Positions 1 through 6,704 of a stretch of 14,275 nt of DNA are shown piece after piece (within the stretch, counting starts at the first letter, position 1; every line of letters starts with the position of its first letter). The translations under genes and the position numbers were made by a program. The notes beneath the pieces were generated by a model that worked only from the letters and a program-made list of their open reading frames with translations, had not been told where the DNA came from and did not search any database. Source of the DNA: a bacterium (lineage in GTDB: Bacteria > Acidobacteriota > Blastocatellia > Pyrinomonadales > Pyrinomonadaceae); assembly GCA_029945985.1 (NCBI GenBank), contig JAQSDP010000449.1:1-14275 (forward strand), in the 5' to 3' direction.

Positions 1-1116
1 GTCATTCTTGAAGTACGCCTTGAAGATGTTCGGCCCACGAAGCACGATCTCGCCTAGTTCCCCATCGGTCACCGGCGTGTCTTCCTCGTCGAAGATCGCC
101 ATTTCGTTGCCGATCGGTTTGCCACAGGAGCCGGGGCGACGGTTTTCGTTGGGCGGATTGAAGGTAGATCGGCACGTGGATTCGCTCAGGCCGTAGCCTT
201 CGATGACGAGGACGCCAAAAGTTTCCTCGAAGCGTTTGAGGATCTCCGCGGGAACCGGAGCGGATCCGCACATGGCGAACTTGAGAGTCTTGAGTCTTGA
301 GTCTGGAGTCTGGAGCCGATCGCCTTCCTGTTCCAGAGTCGAAACTCCATACTCGCGACTGGCAAGGAGCATTGAGAGCATTGTGGCGACGGAGCCGAAG
401 GATGTGATGCCGTACTTTTCGACGATGTCCCAGAATCGCGAGCCTGAGAATTTTGGTGAGACTACCGTCGATCCGCCGCAGAAAAGTGCAGTCATTGTGG
501 TCACGGTGACGGCGTTCATATGGAATAACGGCATTATGGTCAACAGCCTGTCGTCCCGTTCGAAGCCCATCCAGTTGGTGATCTGCTCGGCGTTGGCGAG
601 GAGGTTGCCGTGAGTAAGCAGGCAGCCCTTCGGCTTTCCGGTCGTACCAGAGGTGTAGATGATAATGGCTTCGTCGTCGGTGGTCAGAACTGACGTTTCG
701 AGACTGTCCGGGAAATCGGCTGTGGCTGTCTCCACGTCGTCGAATATTTCGTGCTTAGCACTCAGGCAAGCGGGGATGCTCGCCGCTCCAGTCAGCAATA
801 GTTTGGATTCGGAGTTGGTGACGACCCACTCGACCTCTTCGTGTTTGAGCAGCGAGTTTACTGGGCCGGCGACTGCACCGACCTTCCAGCAGGCGAAGTA
901 AGCCGCGATGTACTCGGGCGAGTTAGGCATCAGCAGACTGACAACGTCACCCTTACCTATTCCATGCGACAAGAGCAGATTCCCGGTTCGGTTCACGGCC
1001 CGGTCGAACCCTGAGTACGTCCACTCCCGGCCGTCGGATTCCGAGAACAGGAAAGTCTTGTCCGGCGTTTCGGCGGCTCGGGTTTCGAGCAAATGTCGCA
1101 GGTTGGGGAAAGTCAT
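1..1116 (-). CDS. Acyl-CoA synthetase (AMP-forming, CaiC/FadD-like), C-terminus cut off by window edge
   Basis: Member of the adenylate-forming (ANL) superfamily, expected to activate a carboxylic acid to an acyl-AMP and then to an acyl-CoA in the cytoplasm. The 372 visible residues run from an ATG at 1114-1116 to the window edge without a stop; family members are usually about 500-560 residues, so the small C-terminal domain is missing. Visible signatures are the P-loop YTSGTTGKPKG at residues 154-164, PLFHMN near 196-201, the CGSAPVP stretch near 283-289, and YGLSEST at 308-314, where the aromatic residue and Glu bind AMP. The part after 330 (GSCGKPIGNE, GELGEIVLRGPN) resembles crotonobetaine/carnitine-CoA ligases and medium/long-chain synthetases; I cannot fix the substrate. 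No clear Shine-Dalgarno precedes the ATG, and an in-frame TTG lies 9 bases upstream. A heptamer tandem repeat encodes residues 268-277. The gene is divergent from the lipoprotein gene. Confidence 0.93.
   Translation of the reverse strand, partial: MTFPNLRHLLETRAAETPDKTFLFSESDGREWTYSGFDRAVNRTGNLLLSHGIGKGDVVSLLMPNSPEYIAAYFACWKVGAVAGPVNSLLKHEEVEWVVTNSESKLLLTGAASIPACLSAKHEIFDDVETATADFPDSLETSVLTTDDEAIIIYTSGTTGKPKGCLLTHGNLLANAEQITNWMGFERDDRLLTIMPLFHMNAVTVTTMTALFCGGSTVVSPKFSGSRFWDIVEKYGITSFGSVATMLSMLLASREYGVSTLEQEGDRLQTPDSRLKTLKFAMCGSAPVPAEILKRFEETFGVLVIEGYGLSESTCRSTFNPPNENRRPGSCGKPIGNEMAIFDEEDTPVTDGELGEIVLRGPNIFKAYFKND
286..315. repeat. Heptanucleotide tandem repeat, about four copies, inside the acyl-CoA synthetase gene
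   Basis: On the plus strand the unit AGTCTTG occurs twice (286-299), then its variant AGTCTGG twice (300-313), then two bases of a fifth unit. On the coding strand this reads CTCCAGA twice, then CTCAAGA twice. It encodes residues 268-277 (LQTPDSRLKT), in a surface-loop position between the MLSMLLAS helix and the conserved core strand LKFAMCGSAP. Seven is not a multiple of three, so gain or loss of one unit would shift the reading frame. Confidence 0.9.
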
Positions 1117-1251
1117 CGAATGCAAGAATATCCGAAAAATAATCAACGTGCCTACCCAAACGGGTGTGTCGAAAGGAGATTAGGCGGGTTATCTTCTCAA
1201 CATCGGCGGTCCTTAATCGCCACTGAGCTCTACTAGGAGAACAATTTCAGA
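1117..1251. promoter_or_regulatory. Divergent intergenic region between acyl-CoA synthetase and lipoprotein genes
   Basis: This 135-base gap must hold the promoters of both divergent genes. I see no convincing -35/-10 pair in either direction. The only clear signal is AGGAG at 1235-1239, 12 bases before the lipoprotein ATG, which is a good Shine-Dalgarno match at a rather long spacing. Confidence 0.45.
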
Positions 1252-1782
1252 ATGCCTACATTTATCATTCTTGCAATACTTTTCATCATCGCCGCATTGA
1301 CGTCGGGCTGTAATACCGCGGCGAGCACGCCGGCGAATAATACGGCGCCCGTGTCTAATACCGCGGCAAAGCAAGAGGATCCGAAATCCGCTAATACAAA
1401 ACCTGTCGAGCCAGCACCTGCCGATACGTCTTCCGCCGGATCACTCGCAACGCCGACCGAAACCTATAAGACGGCCCACGAGCTTCGGAAAAAGAAAGAT
1501 GTCGCTGGATTGAAGGCGATTATGTCGAAAGACATCAAAGAGTTCCTGACTATGATGGGCGAAGAAAATAAGAAATCGCTCGACGACATGATCAAAGAGA
1601 TGTGTGACAAGCCGCAGGCGGATCGTGCCGAGGCGCGTAACGAAAAGATCAAGGGCGATAGGGCGACAGTGGAATACCTGACCGAGAAGGGCGACTGGAA
1701 GACGATGGATTTCGAAAAGGTAGACGGGAAATGGCTGCTGGGCTTCCCAAAGGCTGAATCCGGCGAATCGATGAACAAGTAA
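1252..1782 (+). CDS. Small lipoprotein with possible NTF2-like (DUF4878-type) C-terminal domain
   Basis: A 176-residue predicted lipoprotein of unknown function. Residues 1-19 form a hydrophobic signal peptide ending in a lipobox-like TSGC, so Cys20 would be lipidated after signal peptidase II cleavage. Residues 21-65 are a flexible linker rich in Ala, Thr, Pro and Asn, of the kind that holds a domain off the membrane. The rest (about 68-168) begins with a helix (TYKTAHELRKKKDVAGLKA) and ends in strands around TVEYLTEKGDWKTMDF and VDGKWLLGF. That helix-then-strands pattern, ending in a Gly-Lys-Trp strand, is common in NTF2-like/DUF4878 lipoproteins; the assignment is inference. The start is supported by AGGAG at 1235-1239. 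A strong hairpin with a T-run follows the gene, so it is probably transcribed alone. Confidence 0.85.
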   Translation: MPTFIILAILFIIAALTSGCNTAASTPANNTAPVSNTAAKQEDPKSANTKPVEPAPADTSSAGSLATPTETYKTAHELRKKKDVAGLKAIMSKDIKEFLTMMGEENKKSLDDMIKEMCDKPQADRAEARNEKIKGDRATVEYLTEKGDWKTMDFEKVDGKWLLGFPKAESGESMNK

Positions 1783-1810
1783 CGATCTCACCTCTCCCCA
1801 CCTCCACAAA

Positions 1811-1869
1811 TGTCCGTGAATGCAAGTCTGTCCTCTAGTCAGACGCGCATTTGCGGACACTGCCTTTTT
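1811..1869 (+). terminator. Long RNA hairpin plus T-run, probable terminator of the lipoprotein gene
   Basis: The left arm (1811-1830) pairs with the right arm (1840-1859) across a 9-base loop. As RNA, 18 of 20 positions pair, including two G-U pairs, with one 2x2 internal loop. Five T residues (1865-1869) follow after a 5-base spacer. It lies 28 bases after the lipoprotein stop and 32 bases before the aldehyde dehydrogenase ATG. The spacer before the T-run is longer than ideal for intrinsic termination, so a leader or attenuator role for the next gene remains possible. Confidence 0.65.
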
Positions 1870-1890
1870 GGGAATAAGATTGCCGAAACT

Positions 1891-3369
1891 ATGACGATCT
1901 ATAAGAGTTATGTGAACGGGAAGTGGGTCGATTCGGCCTCCGGTAGAACTGCCGAGAATATTAATCCGGCAAATGTAGAAGATGTGATCGGGATTATCGA
2001 GATGGCGAGCCGGGAAGAGGCTCGATCGGCGGTAGAAGCTGCGCACGACGCGTTTCGCGATTGGAAACGAACCCCTGCACCGGCCCGCGGAAGGGTTATC
2101 GCTAAGGCCGCCCGACTGCTGGAGGAGCGGAAGGAAGAGTTGGCGGCGGCAATCACCCGCGAGGAAGGGAAAACGCTAGCCGAGGCCCGGGGTGAACTGA
2201 CGCGTGCGATTAATGTTGTGGAGTTTTGTGCGGGGGAATCGCGTCGGATGGTGGGTGAGACGATACCCTCGGAGTTGCCGGCGAACTTTGCATACACGAT
2301 AAAGGAACCGCACGGAGTCGTCGCGTGCATCACGCCGTGGAACTTCCCGGTGGCCATACCGGCATGGAAGATCGCTCCGGCGTTAGTTGCGGGTAATACG
2401 GTCGTCTTTAAGCCAGCGACTCTTACGCCGGCGACAGCGGGGTTGTTGACGGAAGTATTCAACGAGGCCGGACTGCCGCCGGGAGTGCTGAATCTCGTGC
2501 TCGGGTCGGGCAGCGAGGCAGGAGACGAGATCGTCAACCATCCCGCGTTAAAGGCGATATCATTCACTGGTTCGACCGAGACCGGGCTGAAGCTGTACGC
2601 TCAAGTCGCTCCGCGAGGCGTGAAGGTTCAGGCGGAGATGGGTGGGAAAAATCCGGTCGTGGTGCTCGAAGATTGCGATATGGATCTCGCGGTAGAGTCG
2701 ACGGCTCAGGGGGCGTTCGGCTCGACCGGACAGCGGTGTACGGCGACATCGCGTGCGATCGTGATCGATAAGGTCGCGGATGAATTTGTGAAGAAGATCG
2801 TGGAGCGGGCCACGAGTTTCAGGCTCGGTGCGGGTGATGATGCGAATACGGACATCGGCCCGTCAGTCGATCAGGGCCAATTCAACACCGTGCTGAAGTA
2901 CATCGACATCGGGCGCGAAGACGGAGCTGAACTACTGTGCGGCGGTAAACGCGCTGAAGGCGATCGATTGGAGAACGGCTGGTTCGTCGAGCCGACGGTT
3001 TTCGATCGGGTCACACACGACATGCGGATCGCCCGCGAAGAGATCTTCGGACCGGTTCTCTCGGTGCTCCGCGTAAAGGATTTCGAAGAAGCGATGATGG
3101 TAGCGAACGACAGCGATTACGGCTTGTCGTCGTCCGTCTTCACTAACGATACAAACTTGGTCTATCGGTTTGTTGACGAGATCGAGACGGGGATGACGCA
3201 TATCAATTCGCCTACGACAGGCGGCGAAGCTCATATTCCCTTTGGGGGCGTAAAACACACAGGCCTTGGAGCCAGGGAACAGGGTTCGACGTCGCTCGAT
3301 TTCTACACGGAGCTGAAGGTCGTTTATGTCGATTACACGGGCAAGAAGCGGGAAGGTAATCTTTACTAG
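1891..3369 (+). CDS. NAD(P)-dependent aldehyde dehydrogenase, semialdehyde-dehydrogenase type
   Basis: A complete 492-residue aldehyde dehydrogenase that oxidises an aldehyde or semialdehyde to the acid with NAD(P)+. All key residues are present: Asn151 (PWNF, oxyanion), Lys174 (KPA, cofactor), the Rossmann loop FTGSTETG at 225-232, the general base Glu249 (AEMGGK), the nucleophile Cys283 (GQRC) and Glu384 (EEIFGP). The MGGKNPVVV and GQRCTATSR blocks and the C-terminal SPTTGGEAHIPFGG block resemble 2-oxoglutarate-semialdehyde (2,5-dioxovalerate) dehydrogenases and related semialdehyde dehydrogenases, but the substrate is not certain. I chose the ATG at 1891 because MTIYKSYVNGKW is the normal family start. 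The in-frame ATG at 1810 would translate through the hairpin at 1811-1859 and add 27 unrelated residues. The Shine-Dalgarno is weak. A class III aminotransferase lies one gene downstream, which fits a two-step amino acid catabolism. Confidence 0.94.
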   Translation: MTIYKSYVNGKWVDSASGRTAENINPANVEDVIGIIEMASREEARSAVEAAHDAFRDWKRTPAPARGRVIAKAARLLEERKEELAAAITREEGKTLAEARGELTRAINVVEFCAGESRRMVGETIPSELPANFAYTIKEPHGVVACITPWNFPVAIPAWKIAPALVAGNTVVFKPATLTPATAGLLTEVFNEAGLPPGVLNLVLGSGSEAGDEIVNHPALKAISFTGSTETGLKLYAQVAPRGVKVQAEMGGKNPVVVLEDCDMDLAVESTAQGAFGSTGQRCTATSRAIVIDKVADEFVKKIVERATSFRLGAGDDANTDIGPSVDQGQFNTVLKYIDIGREDGAELLCGGKRAEGDRLENGWFVEPTVFDRVTHDMRIAREEIFGPVLSVLRVKDFEEAMMVANDSDYGLSSSVFTNDTNLVYRFVDEIETGMTHINSPTTGGEAHIPFGGVKHTGLGAREQGSTSLDFYTELKVVYVDYTGKKREGNLY

Positions 3370-3379
3370 TTGCAGTTTT

Positions 3380-3414
3380 CGACTTAGAGTAGTCGGTGTT
3401 TTAGCCTCTTTTTT
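3380..3414 (+). terminator. Weak stem-loop with T-runs after the aldehyde dehydrogenase
   Basis: A 5-bp stem (3380-3384 with 3391-3395) and 6-base loop lie 10 bases after the stop, followed by T-rich stretches at 3399-3402 and 3408-3414. The stem is short for a working intrinsic terminator, so this is only a candidate; read-through into the TPR gene is just as likely. Confidence 0.25.
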
Positions 3415-3427
3415 CGAATCGATCAAT

Positions 3428-5011
3428 ATGAAATTTCTGCCCCGTATAATCGCGCCGCTCGTGATCGGGATCGTAGCCGCTGTGGGTCAGCATGCTGACC
3501 ATAAAGCTCCTGAAACCTTAATTGACTCAAAGCCGATCGCACTGATTACGACCGACGCGATCACGCATCGAAAGGTTGCGACATCGAATAAGCAGGCTCA
3601 GGCATATTTCGATCAGGGGTTGACGCTGTATTACGCGTTCAACGATGGCGATGCTGTCAGGTCTTTTCGCCGGGCTGCGGAGCTTGATCCGCAGTTGGCG
3701 ATAGCTCATTGGGGCATTGCCTTAGCGGCCTTCCCGCGCGGCACGGGCGGAGGTAATCCGAGTGATGAGAAGCGACTGAAGGAAGCACGTGATGCGGCAA
3801 CAACGGCAATGTCTATGCCCGCACCGCCTTCTGATCGAACCTATATCGAAGCTCTGGCGAAGCTCCTCCCCGACGGTGCAACCTACGATCGGACGGTTTC
3901 GCAAGAAGCATATCGGCTGGCCATGAAGGCGGTCTACGACGCGGACCCCAAGGATGCGGACGCCGCCGGCCTTTATGCGCTCGCCATCTTCTATGCCAAT
4001 GGCGATTCAAATTGGAGCGAAGAAGGGACGCCGGTTGGGAATTGGCAGGAGCTGATCGATGTACTTGAAGCCGGGCTTAAGCTTCATCCTAAGCATCTTG
4101 GACTAACTCATACGTATATCCACGCGGTTGAAGAGTCGCCGCAACCGGACCGCGCACTCGCAGCCGCGGACGCCCTTCGTGGACTCAAGATCTTCACGCC
4201 GTCGTTCGGACATTTGGTCCACATGCCGGCACATATCTACGTTAGAACGGGGGACTTTCAGCGGTCTATCGATTCGAATGAACAGACGGCCACGATGCCG
4301 ACTAATACTTTGTCGGAAGAGTTTCGACTTTGGCATTACAACCATGTACTCAATTTCCTTTTGTTCTCATATGGAATGCAGGGAAATTACGCCAAGGTGG
4401 CGTTCACGCTGAACCGGAAATTCGGGTACCAAACTGCGAGGGCGACGGATCAACGGCCGCGATACTGGGTCCGCTTCAAGCGGTGGGATGACATTTTGAA
4501 CGCACCAGCCCCGGCAGCGGATAGCCGGCCGGCCACGCTTCTCGCATGGACGTGGGCGAGAGCAATGGCTCTCGCAGCGAAGGGAGACGTTGGGAAAGCA
4601 GAAGCCGAATGGGTTAAGAAAACTCCTGACACGTCGTCGGTTCGGGCGATCGACGATGAGCGGATCGCCGCGGCCATTGCCCGTCATCGTGGTGATAAAA
4701 AGGCCGAGATTGCCGCTCTGACCAAAGCCGTCGCAGCCGAGGACACGCTCGACTATTCGGAACCGCCGCTCTCGATCTCACCGTTGCGTGAGAATCTGGG
4801 CGGAGCGTTGCTGCGTGACGGACAGAATGCCGAAGCTGAGAAGGTTTTTCGTGAGGACCTGAGACGCAATCCGGGCAGCGGCCGGTCCTTCTTCGGGTTG
4901 ATGACTGCTCTCACCTCTCAAGGTAAGAAGGCTGAGGCTTCGAGAGTGCATTCGGAATTTAAGAAGGCTTGGAGGCATGCGGACATCAAGCTAACGGTTG
5001 AAGGGCTTTGA
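3428..5011 (+). CDS. Exported tetratricopeptide-repeat protein of unknown function
   Basis: A 527-residue protein. Residues 1-20 look like a Sec signal peptide (Lys and Arg, then a hydrophobic core IIAPLVIGIVAAVG), so it should act in the periplasm or beyond. A TPR unit is clear at about 55-90 (FDQGLTLYYAFNDGDAVRSF, then RRAAELDP), and two more at about 449-515 (LGGALLRDGQNAEAEKVFRE and the next helix pair). The middle carries the conserved-looking block HLVHMPAHIYVRTGDFQRSI (262-281) and WHYNHVLNFLLFSYGMQGNY (302-321), which I recognise from large Acidobacteriota/Bacteroidota-type TPR proteins but cannot tie to a function. No catalytic motif is visible. The ATG at 3428 gives the signal peptide; starting further upstream at 3326 would overlap the aldehyde dehydrogenase and add 34 unlikely residues. 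No Shine-Dalgarno is seen. It lies between two amino-acid-catabolism-type enzymes, and a link to them is unproven. Confidence 0.88.
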   Translation: MKFLPRIIAPLVIGIVAAVGQHADHKAPETLIDSKPIALITTDAITHRKVATSNKQAQAYFDQGLTLYYAFNDGDAVRSFRRAAELDPQLAIAHWGIALAAFPRGTGGGNPSDEKRLKEARDAATTAMSMPAPPSDRTYIEALAKLLPDGATYDRTVSQEAYRLAMKAVYDADPKDADAAGLYALAIFYANGDSNWSEEGTPVGNWQELIDVLEAGLKLHPKHLGLTHTYIHAVEESPQPDRALAAADALRGLKIFTPSFGHLVHMPAHIYVRTGDFQRSIDSNEQTATMPTNTLSEEFRLWHYNHVLNFLLFSYGMQGNYAKVAFTLNRKFGYQTARATDQRPRYWVRFKRWDDILNAPAPAADSRPATLLAWTWARAMALAAKGDVGKAEAEWVKKTPDTSSVRAIDDERIAAAIARHRGDKKAEIAALTKAVAAEDTLDYSEPPLSISPLRENLGGALLRDGQNAEAEKVFREDLRRNPGSGRSFFGLMTALTSQGKKAEASRVHSEFKKAWRHADIKLTVEGL

Positions 5012-5030
5012 GGTTTGATTTTCACTCAGA

Positions 5031-5071
5031 AACTGCGGAATTGGAGTAGAATGTTTTCCAATTCCGCAGTT
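5031..5071. promoter_or_regulatory. Perfect 15-bp inverted repeat before the aminotransferase gene
   Basis: AACTGCGGAATTGGA (5031-5045) is exactly reverse-complemented at 5057-5071 around an 11-base loop. It lies 19 bases after the TPR gene stop and 15 bases before the chosen aminotransferase ATG. The bases after the right arm (TTGCGTTT) are only a poor T-run, so it may be a terminator for the TPR gene, an operator, or a leader hairpin close to the ribosome binding site. Which of these holds cannot be settled from sequence alone. Confidence 0.75.
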
Positions 5072-5086
5072 GCGTTTCAGACGGCT

Positions 5087-6391
5087 ATGACACAACCACG
5101 ACAAAGAGCGACGATTTCCGATGCTGTGCGTAAGCACAAAGAGTTTCTTTTCCCCGCGGTCGCAAATTACTACCAGGAGCCGATCGCCATCGCCAAGGGA
5201 GAGGGCGAGTACGTCTGGGACGATCAGGGCACCAAGTATCTCGATTGCTTCGGCGGCGTGCTGACGGTGAGCGTTGGGCATGCTGAGCCGCGGGTGAACA
5301 AGGCGTGGATCGATCAGGTCAATACCGTCGCGCATACTTCAACACTCTACGCGAACAAGCCGCAGGGTGATCTGGCGGAAAAGCTTGCGGAGATCTCGCC
5401 GGGAAACTTGAAGAAGTCGTTCTTTACGAATAGTGGAACCGAGGCGGACGACACGGCCGTGCTGGCAGCAAAGCTGGCGACCGGTCGGAATGAGATCGTC
5501 GTGCTGCGGCATAGTTACGCGGGCCGATCGGCGACAGCGTTATCTTCTATCGGACACGCGACATGGCGACCGGTCGCTTCGCAGGTGCCGGGATTTGTAC
5601 ACGCGCACGCTCCGTACTGCTACCGCTGTCCGTTCAACGCAACACCCGATAACTGCGGACTTGCATGTGCCAACGACGTCGAGGAATTGATCCAAACGAC
5701 GACGACCGGCGAGATCGCGGCATTCATGTCCGAGACGATCCTGGGCGTGGGCGGATTCATCGTGCCGCCCAAGGATTACTTCAAACGCGTGCACGAGATC
5801 ACGAAGAACCACGGCGGTCTATTCATCTCAGACGAAGTGCAAACAGCTTGGGGACGAACGGGCGACAAGTGGTTCGGCATCGAGCATTACGGCATCGAGC
5901 CCGACATAATCACCTCGGCAAAAGGAATGGGCAACGGCGTGCCGATCGGCTGGACTATCGCAACGCCCGAGGTAGCCGACGCATTTCCTGGCTTGACGTT
6001 CTCGACGTTCGGCGGAAATCCCGTTTCATGCGCGGTCGGACTCGCCGTCATTCATGTTATCGAGGAAGACGACCTGCGAACTAATTGTCGCGTGGTCGGC
6101 GATTATTTTCACGACAAGCTTCTCGAACTGCAGCAGAAATACCCGATCATCGGCGACGTGCGCGGCATGGGCATTATGCAAGCGATCGAACTCGTCAAAG
6201 ACCCGAAAACAAAAGAACCGAACCCACAAGCTGTTTTGAGGGTATTCGAGGAAACAAAACGGCGAGGAGTACTGATCGGGAAAGGGGGCCTGTACGGAAA
6301 CGTAATACGTACCGGCCTAATGTTGAACACAACGACCGACACAGTCGATCAGTTGATCGAGGCGCTGGATGCAGGCATTGCCTCCTGCTAG
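5087..6391 (+). CDS. Class III PLP-dependent aminotransferase (AGXT2-like / omega-amino acid type)
   Basis: A 434-residue fold-type I enzyme that moves an amino group between an amino acid (often an omega-amino acid such as beta-alanine, 3-aminoisobutyrate or 4-aminobutyrate) and a keto acid. Visible features are NSGTEA (115-120) for cofactor phosphate, SDEVQTAWGRTG (248-259) with Asp249 pairing with the PLP ring nitrogen, SAKGMGNG (277-284) with Lys279 as the Schiff-base lysine, TFGGNP (307-312), and Arg408 in RTG. Overall it is most like alanine-glyoxylate aminotransferase 2-type proteins. Odd points are a CX2C-X8-CX3C cluster (Cys178, 181, 190, 194), and SETILGVGGF at 215-224 where relatives usually read EPIQGVGGF. 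I chose the ATG at 5087 because MTQPRQRATISDAVRKH is a normal start; the longer frame from a TTG at 5015 or an ATG at 5051 would run through the inverted repeat. The aldehyde dehydrogenase upstream could oxidise the semialdehyde product. Confidence 0.93.
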   Translation: MTQPRQRATISDAVRKHKEFLFPAVANYYQEPIAIAKGEGEYVWDDQGTKYLDCFGGVLTVSVGHAEPRVNKAWIDQVNTVAHTSTLYANKPQGDLAEKLAEISPGNLKKSFFTNSGTEADDTAVLAAKLATGRNEIVVLRHSYAGRSATALSSIGHATWRPVASQVPGFVHAHAPYCYRCPFNATPDNCGLACANDVEELIQTTTTGEIAAFMSETILGVGGFIVPPKDYFKRVHEITKNHGGLFISDEVQTAWGRTGDKWFGIEHYGIEPDIITSAKGMGNGVPIGWTIATPEVADAFPGLTFSTFGGNPVSCAVGLAVIHVIEEDDLRTNCRVVGDYFHDKLLELQQKYPIIGDVRGMGIMQAIELVKDPKTKEPNPQAVLRVFEETKRRGVLIGKGGLYGNVIRTGLMLNTTTDTVDQLIEALDAGIASC

Positions 6392-6423
6392 TCGAAGCAT
6401 AAGTCTGCCGGCGCGAGGATGTC

Positions 6424-6597
6424 CTAACGATGTTTCGGCGGCGGTTCCGGTTGGGCGCAGGCCTGAGCCGTGTATTGGCACGGCGCTGCCCTTTCGATAA
6501 AGAAACCGACGAAAAGACCGGCGGCCACGTATGTGAGATAGCCGATCAGAAAACATGCGACGCATACGGCGATCGCGAGCCAAGAACTCCCTCTCAT
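6424..6597 (-). CDS. Small membrane protein, 57 residues, unknown function
   Basis: A short hydrophobic protein not recognised from any family. Residues 6-34 are almost wholly hydrophobic (LAIAVCVACFLIGYLTYVAAG and on), long enough for one long or two short membrane helices. A Cys- and Pro-containing tail of about 22 residues follows (PCQYTAQACAQPEPPPKHR). Cys12 and Cys15 lie in the membrane part; Cys40 and Cys47 are in the tail. The start is chosen by an excellent Shine-Dalgarno, AAGGAGA, ending 9 bases before the ATG at 6595-6597, the best such site in this half of the window; an in-frame ATG three codons upstream would overlap that site. It ends in TAG, convergent to the aminotransferase with a 32-base gap. 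The good ribosome site and strongly biased composition argue for a real gene even though it is short. Confidence 0.68.
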   Translation of the reverse strand: MRGSSWLAIAVCVACFLIGYLTYVAAGLFVGFFIERAAPCQYTAQACAQPEPPPKHR

Positions 6598-6704
6598 GAG
6601 TGGCAATCTCCTTTCCTTATGGATTAAGAATTATCGAAAATGATGGCCAAAGACAGACCAAGGAAACGCTGCCTCACGAGATGATGCGGAAACCGTATCA
6701 GAAA
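6598..6704. promoter_or_regulatory. Divergent upstream region of the small membrane protein and the M28 peptidase
   Basis: This stretch separates the divergent small-protein gene and the hydrolase run and should hold promoters for both. It contains the minus-strand Shine-Dalgarno (about 6607-6613) and AT-rich stretches, but I see no convincing -35/-10 pair. Confidence 0.4.

Noticed and set aside
286..315. CRISPR-like or minisatellite array
   Set aside because: Units are 7 bp with no spacers and only about four copies; it is a simple tandem repeat.
203..613. 136-codon plus-strand frame over the acyl-CoA synthetase gene
   Set aside because: Antisense to a clear adenylate-forming enzyme; the product is Ser-rich and has no motif.
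1810..1890. In-frame 27-codon N-terminal extension of the aldehyde dehydrogenase from the ATG at 1810
   Set aside because: The extension is the hairpin and T-run; the family start MTIYKSYVNGKW begins at 1891.
1441..2567. Long minus-strand frames opposite the lipoprotein and aldehyde dehydrogenase genes
   Set aside because: Arg/Ser-rich products without motifs, exactly opposite well-supported genes.
3326..3427. 34-codon N-terminal extension of the TPR protein from an ATG inside the aldehyde dehydrogenase gene
   Set aside because: It overlaps the upstream gene and hides the signal peptide that begins at 3428.
5015..5086. Longer aminotransferase beginning at the TTG at 5015 or the ATG at 5051
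   Set aside because: These codons lie in or across the perfect inverted repeat and are not typical of the family.
6430..6627. 65-codon plus-strand frame in the gap after the aminotransferase
   Set aside because: It is antisense to the small membrane protein, has a charged random-looking composition and no ribosome site; the minus-strand frame is better supported.
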